From: Isoetes taiwanensis
Lineage: Eukaryota > Streptophyta > Lycopodiopsida > Isoetales > Isoetaceae
Assembly: GCA_021234155.1 (NCBI GenBank)
Contig: JAJEKV010000013.1
Location: 17,875,960-17,939,959, forward strand
Reading direction: 5' to 3'
DNA length: 64,000 nt
Below are positions 9,643 through 19,991 of the stretch, piece by piece. The notes under the pieces are model-generated. The model had not been told where the DNA came from and searched no databases. It saw only the letters and a program-made list of their open reading frames with translations. Every line of letters starts with the position of its first letter. Within the stretch, counting starts at the first letter, position 1. Position numbers and translations under genes: made by a program.

Positions 9643-12600
9643 ATGGCGTTTTGCATGCTCGGCACTTCTCTCATCTCTCTGCCACGCGCTTTGCAACATC
9701 CATCAAAAATATGTTTGAAACGGCTGCGTCATGACAATGCAGATTCTGTAAGTCTTTCAATACCAATCTGGAATACTCCTTTAAATCAGAAGACATCCAG
9801 GATAAAGACGCAAGCAATTAACATATGCACGTATGGTTCCAATAAAAATTCATGGTGTGCTTGGAAGTTCAAGTTGGATCTGATGCTATGGCTCACTTCG
9901 ACCTCTTTTAGCATTGGTTTGGCACTTCTTGCCTTGCTTTTAAGTTTTAAGCTACGACCCACTAGAAGAGTGTGCCTTCCATTAGCTCATGTTTCTTCTG
10001 TCGTCTCGGGAAATATTGGAGAAAGTACTGGGAATGGTTCCCAAACAGCCACTTCCAACATAAGTAATGGAGAGGTATTAGAAGTAGCAGAGCAAAATGA
10101 TAGCGTTGAAAATAGGGCAGAAGAATATTCAGCTGAGATTGGACATGTTACATTAAATGAGAAAATCCATCTTGATGGGGAGACTGAAGGAAACCAGGAT
10201 TTAACAAATCGAAATGGAAACGTTCCCACGAATGATATCCAGACCATGGCTGATGATATCAAATTTCATGCAGGTATTGAGTCTATTAAGCACTAGTATG
10301 AAAGCATTTCTAGTATTCCAATTCTGTGCATGCTTTTGAAATATTTGTAGGATATGAACAGATTGATAAGGATAAGACAAGCCATGATAAGGTTGGTGTT
10401 GACATTTTGGGAGACATGAAGCAACCATCAATAGAAATTCTAGAGGACACCACCACCTCAGGTAGATATTCTATTTAGACCATGATTTAAATATATGTTC
10501 CTGCGATTTATTTATTTACATCACTTGCAATGGCTATCTCAATTACATTAGCCAGTTACTTTTCCCAAATGGAAGATCACATTCACGATGCAAGAATAAA
10601 AAACTGAAATAAATTCACCTTTGAAAAAAGTAGTTATTACTCGAATCCCCAGGGCATTAAAAAGAGGTTATGTTGCAGAAGAGACTAGAGGAGAACGGGT
10701 CAGAAAGGAACTCGAGGAATCCTTTAAGAAGTGGAAAGCTACTCCGTATGCTTTGAAAGTGCCACTCAGAATTGTCTCATTGCAAGGTTCCATGCCTTCT
10801 GCATGGATCGAGGTGTGTTTCTCTTATCAATATCCGTAGAAATTGTAAAAATGTGGAGACCTGAAGCATCCTTAATTCTGCAGGATTTCAGGCAATGCCA
10901 AGGCCGCAAGGCAGTGATTTCTACTTCGTCTTATGGTAGTTTAAGGGATATTGTTGCCCAGCTTTCTTCATCCGTGCGTAAAGGTCAGATTTCCAAAATT
11001 TCAGTAATGGCGGCAGATCTTGTCACCATTGGTGATTCTTGGCTGGTAAAAGCTATTCAAGGAAATTTAATTGAACCAATTAGCTCTGCCTCAAATAATG
11101 AGTGGTTTGAGAAGCTTAGTCCTAAATTACAGGTAAACAGCCAGGTCTTTTGCTCGTAACTTCATGTTGCTGAATAGTGATAATGTTTATCTTTAGTCAT
11201 TCCTCCGAAGGGACAGAGCAGGACAAATTAAACCTGATGGGGAAGTGTGGGCTGTCCCATATCGATGGGGCTGCACTGTCATCGCATACAGGAAGGACAA
11301 ATTAGACCAAGCAGCTGTTACAATCAAGGCAGGTGATAGTAGCCATCTCACAAATAATTATTATATTTGATTTGTCCTTTGGAGATACTCGCATGTGTTA
11401 GGTAAATATACATACGACTATTATGCTTCAAAGAGTTCATGCATGTTAGCACTGCTGGCTTTTCTCAATCTTGTTGATCATGCTATTTTGGTACTTGTCA
11501 ACAACAGGATTGGCATGATCTGTGGAAACCAGAGCTAACAGGAAGGATAGCTATGGTAGATTCTCCTAGAGAGATCATTGGGGCCGTATTGAAATCGTTG
11601 GGCTGCTCTTACAACATTAAAAGCTTTGAGAAGGATGTTCCGGGGGGTCGACTGGCTGTAAAACGATCTTTTGCCGAGTTCAAAGGACAGGTAATTTACC
11701 CTGATACTGAGATACAACGTTGCAAGACCAATTATCAGGCAGACCAAGATATCTACGATGTCATTGAACATTATGAATCCCTTTACAATAATTGGTTGCT
11801 TAGAAATGAGATGACACATTACAGAAATTCTTTGTAACATAGAAAGATTGGAACTTACCTTACATAAGCAATGATGTTCAACTTTGCAGTCATAAAAACT
11901 GACTTAAGCTTCTTCATGGCCTTGGCAATTTTCTCTCTCTATTATGATACATTTTGACAGCTTGCTGCAAGTGCAGGTCCGTTTGTTTGATGGCATTCAT
12001 TATCTGGATGCATTAAGTGCAGGAGATGCATGGGTTGCTATTGGATGGTCGAATGAAGTGGTTCCATTCGCAAAACAAATGCCTGGAATTGAAGTTATAG
12101 TGCCTGAATCAGGGACAAGCCTTTGGGCTGACCTATGGGTAACATGTCTTTTGAAAGGTTTGGATTTCGTTTTTAAAGTCTTTTGATTATTTGAGTGGGA
12201 TTATCAGGCCATTCCTGCAACGAATCGTTTTAAAACAGATAAAGTTGGTGGTCGGATAAGAGGCCCTTCACCGCTAATTTATCAATGGCTTGATTTCTGT
12301 CTTCAACCTGCACGAGCATTGTCCTTCATGCAGCAAAGCACAATCACTGGAGCGTCTCCTTGTTTGTTTAAAGATAAAGGCTTAGAAGTTGAAGAATTAA
12401 AACCTGAAACTTCAAGACGTAACCTTTTCCAGGTTGGCATAATGGAAATCATGCATCGAGCAGATAAGTCAGATGGGAAGCATTTGGTTGGAGGTGTTCC
12501 TCCTGCTGATGTACTTGCACGGAGTGAATTCTTAGAGCCACTGACGACGAATGCTGTTGCTGATTTTAATTGGCTCCTCTCAGAGAGTGGGAAGTTCCCC

Positions 12601-12681
12601 AGTTGGTCTCCGAGCTTTTGCGAATATATGTGGATGAAGTGTGAATCACTAAGATTGCGCCACCCAAAAGGCAGTAGATAG
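9643..12681 (+). CDS. Spermidine/putrescine-binding protein-like, plant type (8 exons)
   Basis: Proposed exons: 9643-10273, 10351-10461, 10631-10812, 10884-11132, 11197-11328, 11508-11690, 11977-12138, 12208-12681; together 2124 nt, 707 residues, no internal stop. The start is the first ATG of the frame (MAFCMLG). Residues 1 to about 60 are Ser/Arg-rich and transit-peptide-like; one hydrophobic segment (LMLWLTSTSFSIGLALLALL) follows near residue 85. The conserved core begins at EETRGERVRKELEESF and continues through YALKVPLRIVSLQGSMPSAW, MAADLVTIGDSWL, DWHDLWKPELTGRIAMVDSP, SAGDAWVAIGWS and GTSLWADLW. This is the type-2 periplasmic-binding-protein fold as kept in plant homologues of bacterial PotD (an Arabidopsis example annotated putrescine-binding-related is known). 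Role in plants is inferred, probably plastid. The acidic low-complexity segment (residues about 115-240) is extra. The third exon's acceptor (GAAAAAAG) is weak and that boundary is tentative. Confidence 0.85.
11329..11507 (+). promoter_or_regulatory. GC-AG intron
   Basis: Homology requires the protein to run ...TIK/DWHDLW, so the donor is AAG followed by GCAGGT and the acceptor ACAACAG. Using the nearby GT instead would shift the frame to a stop (GGA TTG GCA TGA). Confidence 0.75.
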
Positions 12682-14240
12682 TAACTGCAGAATGTGGATG
12701 TTAACTGCATATTGCAAAGATGTTGGTGCTCAACTTATGGGAAAAAGTTTCCAAAATCTTCCGTTTGGTTTTGGCAGACGTTTTTTTAAGTAGCTTAGTT
12801 CTACCTGTGATATGTGGGACCAGTGACACCGACCGGAATTCATGTTTTGAAGCATAAAGTTGCAGGGAATTTTACACCTTGAACAACTGTATTTTACAGT
12901 CAGAAGAACACCAGTATAGGAAAGCCCTTGTTGGGTTTACAGACTGGGGTGCTCGAATCTTCTTCGCCCATGTGCTCAGATCTTCTCCATCTTTTATGAT
13001 TCGTTTTAATAATTTGATTAGACAGCACTTCCAAGAGAGCTGGGCTTGCTGACAAGAACCATCAACATTTGGGGACTCCCATAAGTCTCGTTTTGCTCAG
13101 GTAGATATAAATGACATTGTCGTTCATTTCTGGAATGCTATTCAAATCCTCATATCTTTATTATTGGATGGCAATGCAGTTTGTACCAAGCACTCATTCA
13201 TTGTTGAAAGACCATTTAGTAAACTACTAGGATGCGTGTCCTGTTAACAGCAAACAACATTACACTGCAATCTTTGTGCAAATAAGCCAGGCCTCTGGTA
13301 GTTGTGGCCAAGTTTTCCAGAAGGCAGCCCTTGTCTGGTTCAACTACTTGCCTAAGGTTGATGCTTGGGTCTTACAAGATCTTAACGAGATTTCAAGCTT
13401 GTCGTGGGCTTTGCTGTTTGTTTCTAGGTTAGTTTTCATATTACTGCCCTTATGTTTGATGTTTGTTAATCAGGCAGTGGTTTACTTGGGAAAGGAATAG
13501 TAATGGTTAAACTGGGCAAGGGATGCTAGTGGTTTAACTCGGCAATGCTTGCTAGTAGTTCAAATTAGTTGTGATTTAAGTGGTCTACTGCCTAGGCGTT
13601 GGTGTTTAAGAAGTTGGCCTTCCACATTGCAAGGGGTTCAGGTCTGCTGGATAGTTTGTTGTCCGTTGATGGTTAGATAGGAAATATTATTTGCCCAAGT
13701 TCGAGTTACAAAGAGTAAGTAATCTCCTCAAAAGAGTCCACCTCAAACATTTAGAGGGTACTATAAGAGTGGCCACCCCTTTCACGTAGAGATATATTTT
13801 AGCAACATGGTAGTATAGGAGATGATTAGTGTTTTTTCTAAATCCATATAGCTGCCCTAAAAAAAAAACACCTTGTCAGCCTTGGTGCCTGGGGTCAGAG
13901 CTAATTAGAATGCCAGGCAAGAGCCTAGAAGAAAGGAGTTAGAGCCTATTAAAATGTTAAGCAGGAGCTTAGAAGAATATCACAAGAAGAATATCACGGG
14001 AAAGACATTATTGAAGGTTTGGAGAAACACCTGTTTTGGTGGTCAATTACAAAGTTGTCTCTTGGTGATTGTATTTTAGTGGCCAAATTAGTTCAGTACC
14101 AATGTTTATATAGCTTCCTTGCTGCAAGCCTACAAGTCAAAGTATAAAACTATAAGAGCTCATTGCAATAGTCCAAAATTTTTATATAGGCTGGCAGTGA
14201 GGAGGTCAATGTAGTTAGGTGATCTCTTAACTTAGGAGGC
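12682..14240. other. Region downstream of the binding-protein gene
   Basis: The first few hundred bases are the presumed 3' UTR; no poly(A) signal stands out. The rest is unassigned sequence with short T-rich and AG-rich words and one A10 tract at about 13859-13868. No coding region was recognised; the open frame 13276-13500 has no family resemblance. Confidence 0.5.
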
Positions 14241-14244
14241 TAAT

Positions 14245-15080
14245 ATAATTAAGGTGGCCTAGTTTAATAGTGTCCTTCCCAAGTGGGCAGGTGGTGTGGG
14301 TATGATAAATTTTTTAGTGCAAAATAAGAACCTCATTTTAAAATTCATTTGGAAGCTAATAATGAAGATGACTCTCTTGATTTACACCACCTGAAACAAT
14401 CTCTTGGTCATTGTATCCCTCTAGGCACGAAAGCAGTCAAACCAGTTATTCTTTGGGCACTATTTCAGATTCTCGAGTCTTTTCCAAATATTTCTCCTAT
14501 CTTACGACGGTCATTGGAGAATTATTGGTAGCATGGGATGCTATCAGACATTTATTTTAGTCATGTCCAGATATTCCGTGGTGGTGTTGAATTGCCGCCC
14601 CAAACATCTCAACACCTCTACTTGCTGCATCAATTCATCTCCTTGCACAAAGACAATGGGTCCTAGTAGGTGTCGTCTCTATTCAAGCGTAGTATGAATA
14701 AAGATAGTCGCCTTCCTGCTCTCATGTAGGGATGTGTTTGTATAGGAGAAGATAGCAGAGAATTTGCCTTTTATAGTGGAGGTTGGTGTCATGGAAAGGG
14801 AAAGGGTGCCTTGCAGTTGTCACGAGAATATTCACACACAAGCACTTTGTTCGCTCCATAAATAGTCTCTTTTTAGCTCCACAACCTCTACCACTGACAA
14901 TTGTGTAGCAATTGCAGATCCTAGAATCCATGTGGGTTCGTGTATGGTGCTGGCTTTGGGATAAGTTGCTCCATCCTAAAGCTTCTGTATTTTGGTGGCA
15001 AGTTATACTTACGACGCGGCATTGCTGTGATTTTTATATCACTGCAGTATGCCCTTTTTGCTTTTTAGATGTTAAAACCT
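14245..15080 (+). pseudogene. LINE reverse transcriptase C-terminal remnant, plus strand
   Basis: Around 14269-14390 one frame reads LPKWAGGVGMINFLVQNKNL and then ILKFIWKL, the block after the thumb domain in plant LINE reverse transcriptases (usual form GGLG-x-x-x-L-x-x-x-N-x-A-L-L-x-K-W-x-W-R). Around 14961-15065 another frame reads WDKLLHPKASVFWWQVIL followed by CPFC, the pattern of the zinc-binding reverse-transcriptase-associated domain (W-x-x-x-x-P-x-K-x-x-x-F-x-W, CPxC). The part between (14400-14930) is decayed. No poly(A) or tail was found, because the LTR-like sequence follows at once. Confidence 0.65.
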
Positions 15081-15124
15081 TTAGATGTTAGATGTCACAC
15101 ACCTTTACCAAGTGCACTACCAAT

Positions 15125-15475
15125 ATTTGTTGAAAACATTCTTTCACATCTTCCTCATATGCGGGATTGTTTCTGGGAGGTTCTAGAATATTCTAGAACC
15201 TACATGCATGCATGACACTTGTCGTGATCTCATCCATTGGAGTGGCGCGATCCTAACCATTGGCCTAGATATATAAGGAGGCACCTCGATTCAACGCCAG
15301 TCTTGAGCCTTCTAGGCATCTGTCTCGTACTTTCGGGCCATTGAGCCTTCAGGCTCTTGTACTTTTGATTCCTGTTCATATATCAGATTCTTTGCCGATC
15401 TTGGCGTATTTCTTCTGTATTTCTTGCATATTTTTCACGTATTTTCCTTGTTTTCGCGTAGGTTTATGATAGTTT
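15125..15475 (+). promoter_or_regulatory. LTR-like promoter region of the Ty3/gypsy element
   Basis: This stretch directly precedes the gag-like frames. It has a TATA box (ATATATAA, 15269-15276) and, 70-90 bp further upstream, the perfect heat-shock element described separately. Ends of the LTR were not determined: TGTTGAAAAC at 15129 is a possible start. No second LTR was found because the element is truncated. Confidence 0.45.
15181..15198. promoter_or_regulatory. Perfect four-unit heat-shock element
   Basis: TTCTAGAATATTCTAGAA fits TTCnnGAAnnTTCnnGAA at all fixed positions. Heat-shock factors bind alternating GAA/TTC pentamers; three are enough in known plant promoters. Its position upstream of a TATA box suits a promoter element. 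Confidence 0.65.
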
Positions 15476-15579
15476 GAACCGAAATCCCTTACCGGTTCTT
15501 GCCTGCTTTGACCCTGTCATTTTTTTTGTTCATATTTGGCGATTTTATCTCTATGGAGGAGGTTTTGACTTTATTGCAA

Positions 15580-16430
15580 CAGGTCTGCAGCTTGTTCAAG
15601 TATGCCAGCAGTTGCAGTTGGATAATAAAGAGCTTAAAGAATGTGTTGCTTCATATGAATCTGCTTCTAGCTCTGAATTGAGGCTATCAGAGCGTAAGAT
15701 TAGCCTGCCAGAGAATTTTGACGGCACTCGGTCCAAGCTTCGTGGTTTTTTGAATCGCATCAAGCTTGTGATCCGTCGGCTCCATTCTCATAATGATCTC
15801 ATGGCCCGTAAAACAAGTTGGGTTAATTGATTCTCTCCCTCACGGGCCGGCCAAGTTGGTTTTTTCTTATTATTAGAGAAAGGAGCCCTGTGAGTTGCAA
15901 GATTTTGTCGCCTTCACCGTGATAATCGAGGCATGCTTTGGAGACACCGATCGTCAACGCGACAGTTAGCTTCACAAAGCTTTGCAATCTAAGGCAAAGC
16001 TCGGCCCCGGCTTCAACATATGCATCGAATTGGTCACATTGCCGTGAGTACCGGGATGATGTTGCACTTCGGAGATTGTTCCGGAAGGGTTTACGGAGGA
16101 TGTCAAAGATATGTTATCTATGGAGGACCCTCTGACTTAGAAGAAGCCATCAAATTTGGCAAAATTGCACAGATAATCTAGTTTTTGAACGTAGGGCAAG
16201 AGAGATGTAGTCGCTTTTTCAATCACCCAGTGCCACGTAGCTACACCCGCCCGATCTCATCTAGAATCCACTGTGTCCGGACTCAACCTATGCAAATTGA
16301 TCGTAGTTCGAGGACTTTATCTCACGCCAAAAAGCCACGGAGAGAGAGGGTAATCTTTGCCTCTACCGTGGAGGAGCCGCGGCATATTACTTGTGGATGC
16401 CCTCCAAGCTTCCAAATCAGCCTTTAAAAC
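15580..16430 (+). pseudogene. Ty3/gypsy gag, frameshifted
   Basis: The frame 15474-15830 has a leading coiled-coil-like part (LQLDNKELKECVASYESA) and then LPENFDGTRSKLRGFLNRIK, the typical entry into the retrotransposon gag domain. Words of the same domain continue in other frames: GDTDRQ near 15940, LCNLRQ...PASTYAS near 15980-16040, and RPMQIDR-like sequence near 16290, followed by a partly preserved CCHC knuckle (LCLYCG-like, then HITCGCP near 16385). The protein would coat element RNA in virus-like particles. Several small indels break it. Confidence 0.75.
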
Positions 16431-16983
16431 TTCAAGGGTCGGTCCGGTAGTAGGAGTCTCTCATCGGGTTTGGCCGCCATTTCTGAGACTCCTTCCATAC
16501 TTCTTGACAAATTTATCCCATCGATAAGGTCGACAAGGAATTTAGTTCTATATCATTGGAATCGAGGTTGGGAGGTTGAAAACATTGGCGCAACTTCATT
16601 GTGGTGCAAATGCCTGCTTTATGGATAATGTGTTTGTCATTAAGCACGTCATTCCTAGAAGCAAGGTTGAGCATCCCAGTTCTGTCGATGTGATTGATGG
16701 ACGTGAGATCTCCCCTGGGCGCGATCCACGTATCTGAAATCGCGACTTCTTGGGTTGTATTCAAAGGGGCTTCTTGTAGCATTTCCTTCAATCTAATTGC
16801 TAGCCTATATGTGCCGATCCCCGCTCCCGTTTTGCTCCTCGTTCCTATTCCAAATTCTCGCCTTAGAGGTTGCTCATGTTCCCGCTCCCCGCCCTTACGT
16901 AGAGGCTTTTCGCCTCTAAGCCAGATCTCAAGATTTCACTTCACGAAGTTTATTAAACGGAAGGCAAGATCCAAGTTCAAGAT

Positions 16984-17670
16984 TTGCAATCGTGTGCATC
17001 CGGCCGGGCTAGCTCTCAAGACCGGGTGAAGTTCGCTCCAATGCTCCCAGATAAATATGACGACTTCTCTGATGTTTTTGACAAAGTGAAGGCTAAGAAG
17101 CTTCCAGAGCATCGTCCATATGATTGTCCTATTGTTTTACAGCCCGAGACAATGCCGCTATCTGGTCTGATATATGGTCTATCTCCCGCTGAGTTGAAGG
17201 TTTTGCGGGATTATATTGAAGAGAATCTAGCCACTGATTTCATTCGGCATTCTCAGTCCCCTGCTAGAGCACCTATCTTCTTTGTCAAAAAGAAGGATGA
17301 TTCTCTGCGGCTGGTAGTTGATTATCGTGGCCTCAATAAAAGTACGGTGCCAAATCGGTATCCGCTTCCTTTGATCCCAGAGTTGTTGAAGCGACTCCAA
17401 AGTGCGCGTTATTTTACGAAGATTGATCTTTGGGGTGCCTACAATCTTATCCGGATCCGAGAGGGTAATGAGTGAAAACAGCTTTTAGTACTCGATATGG
17501 CCATTTTGAGTACGTAGTTATGCCGTTTGGGCTTACCAATGCTCCAGCAGTATTCCAACATATGGCCAATGATGTCTTCCGGGAGTTCTTAGACACTTTT
17601 GTTATCATCTGTTTGGATGATATTCTTGGTCCTTATTAGTCCGGCCGGGTCAGCCATACCTATCGCCTCC
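16984..17670 (+). pseudogene. Ty3/gypsy reverse transcriptase, 3'-truncated
   Basis: The frame 16984-17475 covers the linker (PDKYDDFSDVFDKVKAKKLP, EHRPYDCPIVLQP) and the reverse transcriptase start with FVKKKDDSLRLVVDYRGLN, PLPLIPELL and FTKIDLWGAYNLIRI, which carries the first catalytic Asp. A one-base shift at 17475 leads to [20 protein letters not shown], then NAPAVFQ, and the second motif as CLDDIL (usually YLDDIL), near 17615. Sequence ends its resemblance shortly after, so RNase H and integrase are missing. The protease region (16510-16980) is unreadable. Family: Tf2/Gmr-like gypsy by gag and linker pattern, inferred. Confidence 0.88.
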
Positions 17671-17806
17671 TTGAAGAATAGACTTTTACTAAGACAAGGA
17701 ATTGAATAGAAGCCTTGGTGGTTTTAATCCTCTATGCGGTCTATAATTCTTTTCCAAAGGAGAAATACAACCCAATAAGTATTGCATGGAGACATCTAGA
17801 AGTACT

Positions 17807-18100
17807 GAGCCGACCATGTCCTTGCCCTAGCTACCTCTAGCTAAAACTGACAATGAACGTGAACTAAGGCCCGAACACCTGGTCCTCTCCACTTGCGGTG
17901 GAGCCGACCATGTCCTTGCCGTAGCCACCTCTACCTAAGAATGAGAAGAAAAGTGGACTTGAACCCGGACATCTGGTCCTCTCCACGCAAGGTGGAGCCG
18001 ACCGTGCCCTTGAACAAGCCACTACAATTTTATTTTAGACCTAACAAATAACAAGTCGAAGTCGACTTGAACCCGGGTAAGTGATCCTCGGCCTACTTCT
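17807..18100 (-). repeat. 94-bp tandem repeat with tRNA-like B boxes
   Basis: GAGCCGACCATG-type starts recur at 17807, 17901 and 17995. On the minus strand the second and third units contain GGGTTCAAGTCC and GGGTTCAAGTCG, close to the tRNA/SINE B box GGTTCGANTCC, and 5' of one of them GGTCGGCTCCACC. No complete cloverleaf could be folded by eye. Possible origins are a tandem tRNA-derived SINE head or a tRNA pseudogene array. Confidence 0.6.
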
Positions 18101-19490
18101 TATCACAAGCAAGCTCCTATAATCAATCAAGAGCAACCTATAACATAAAGTAATCCTCATCTATATATTAACAATTGCCTCTTTGTACTAAGAGTAATAC
18201 AGATCATGCACTGAGTTCTTAAAATACATTAAATACTATGAAGGACCCCTTTTCAATTCTAGCTCCAACAACCTCAAACAAGGTAGAAAGACATGTCAAC
18301 CAAGATTGAACAAGCGTAAAGCCAAGATTGAAATAACGGAAGCAACAAAACATCCCTCAAGTAAGGTAGAAAGACATGCCAACCCAGCATAAAGCCAAAA
18401 TTGAAGAAAGGAAAGCAACAAAACATCCATTGACTCACACCTTCTGAAGCACCCCATGACGACAATGCCAAAGAACAGCTCATATGCCTAGCCACAATAA
18501 AAGATCACATACCCCCCGCCCTATGATCATTACATCAGAGTAGCTTCACGCTGCCAGATTGAAGGTGGCACAACTCTCCTCCAGCTAGGATGAAGTAGGG
18601 GAATCTACCTGGCTCTAGTAACAATACAGAGCATGCAACATATAAGCTCTTTATCACATTAGAGATTGCTAATCTTCTTGTTCAAATTTTAGTCTTTCAT
18701 GCATTCTTAATGGATTGCCACATGTTCTAAGCGCCACCAAAACGATTCTTCATCTAAGACTCAAATTCCACTAAATCGAAATTTCTTATCTTGATGAATT
18801 GTAAAAGTCCACAAATAGCAAAAGTTTGAGTTATTGACATTCCATTACAGCCCGACAGTTTGTGATATCAAAGATTTACTCCCAGGTAGGATCATCCACG
18901 AGTTTGTTGTGCCACCTGGATATAGCTGCGTGTTCTTGAAAATTTGCCAAAATGGGAGTGGAATAGTGGCTCTGACGGAAGATCGTGGGTTAAATGCCAT
19001 TCAATGGAATTTGGGCCTAACTATTTTTCTGTCTAAATAAATACTAACCATGCCCTTGGTTCGGGAAATACCGAGGATCTTGTAACCTATCGTGTAAATC
19101 TGAAAATTCATAGTATTGTTTAGAAATAGCAGAAAAAAGTCCTGCTAAGAATCACAGTTTTTCTGGTTACTGTGCGGAGTAGGAATATGTAGCTAGTAGG
19201 CTGGACTAGATCTAGCAGAAAATGTGCCGATTGTGCTTAAAAGGTTTCCTGAACCAAGACCATGCCTCCCTTGTCGTTAATTATAGTGATCATAGCTAGG
19301 CCCAAATTCCATGGGTGGAACTTCCTAATTGGATATGGAGCTCTCCATGACCTAGAATTTCCACATTGCATTAGAGATCAGCAGTCACACGTTGGCATCA
19401 GATTAAACAGGACACCTCCGTTTTAAAAAAAACCACCACCACCACCACCACCACCAATCCAGACCATATAATCTGCAAATCAAGGGCTGA
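18101..19490. other. Unassigned region between the gypsy remnant and the PPR gene
   Basis: Contains an imperfect repeat of AAGGTAGAAAGACATG and CAAAACATCC words (18280-18430) and a (CCA)n/(ACC)n run at 19431-19455. The open frame 18834-19040 (68 residues) shows no known family. The promoter of the PPR gene should lie towards the right end. Confidence 0.5.
19431..19456. repeat. (ACC)n microsatellite
   Basis: Eight uninterrupted ACC triplets after an A8 run. Confidence 0.95.
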
Positions 19491-19502
19491 CATAATGCCA
19501 CG

Positions 19503-19782
19503 TTGGAGGGGGCTGCGCTGCAAAACGAAGACTACCCGATTAAACTCCAGGGCAATCCCCTTGAGCAATCTGCCACATTGGACAGAAGTCTACTTGGCAA
19601 CGCTGATGTGGCTTCCACGTCTTTACATGACGTGGCTGCTGCTACACACTTTGTGCAGTGGTGTTTGGTAGTAGAAAGCAAAAAATGTTCGCAAGCGAGC
19701 GGCCGCGCAGTACCTGTTCCCTCATCACCCGAGGTCTCAAGAGCTTCACCAGAGTTCGTTCTGCTGCCCCCAACACTCCAAC
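19503..19782 (+). CDS. Possible first exon of the PPR gene
   Basis: An ATG-initiated frame encodes a Ser/Leu-rich peptide ending ...PPTLQQ just before GTTTAA, which would serve as a donor. An overlapping ATG at 19495 opens another 58-residue frame. Arguments for: position upstream of the PPR exons and lack of stops. Argument against: it ends in phase 0, while the next recognised coding piece seems to need phase 1. The true N-terminus (probably an organelle transit peptide) is therefore unsettled. Confidence 0.3.
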
Positions 19783-19991
19783 AGGTTTAATCACCAACTG
19801 GTCATGATATTTCGGTTGGAAAAATCATCTTGTGAAATAGCCATTTATCCATACCACTGTTCAGCTGATATGAAATGTCTATGTTTTCCTTATCTATAGA
19901 AACACAAATGCAAGGCACTATTTCTTGTGTTTTTCTCTTCATTGTCTCTTTTACTACGAAATCTGATTCGCATATCCTGTTGGATCATCAG

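Noticed and set aside
17900-18100. Functional tRNA gene
   Set aside because: B-box-like sequence is present but acceptor, D and anticodon stems could not be paired.
18834-19040. 68-residue open frame as a separate gene
   Set aside because: No family, no splice context, chance length.
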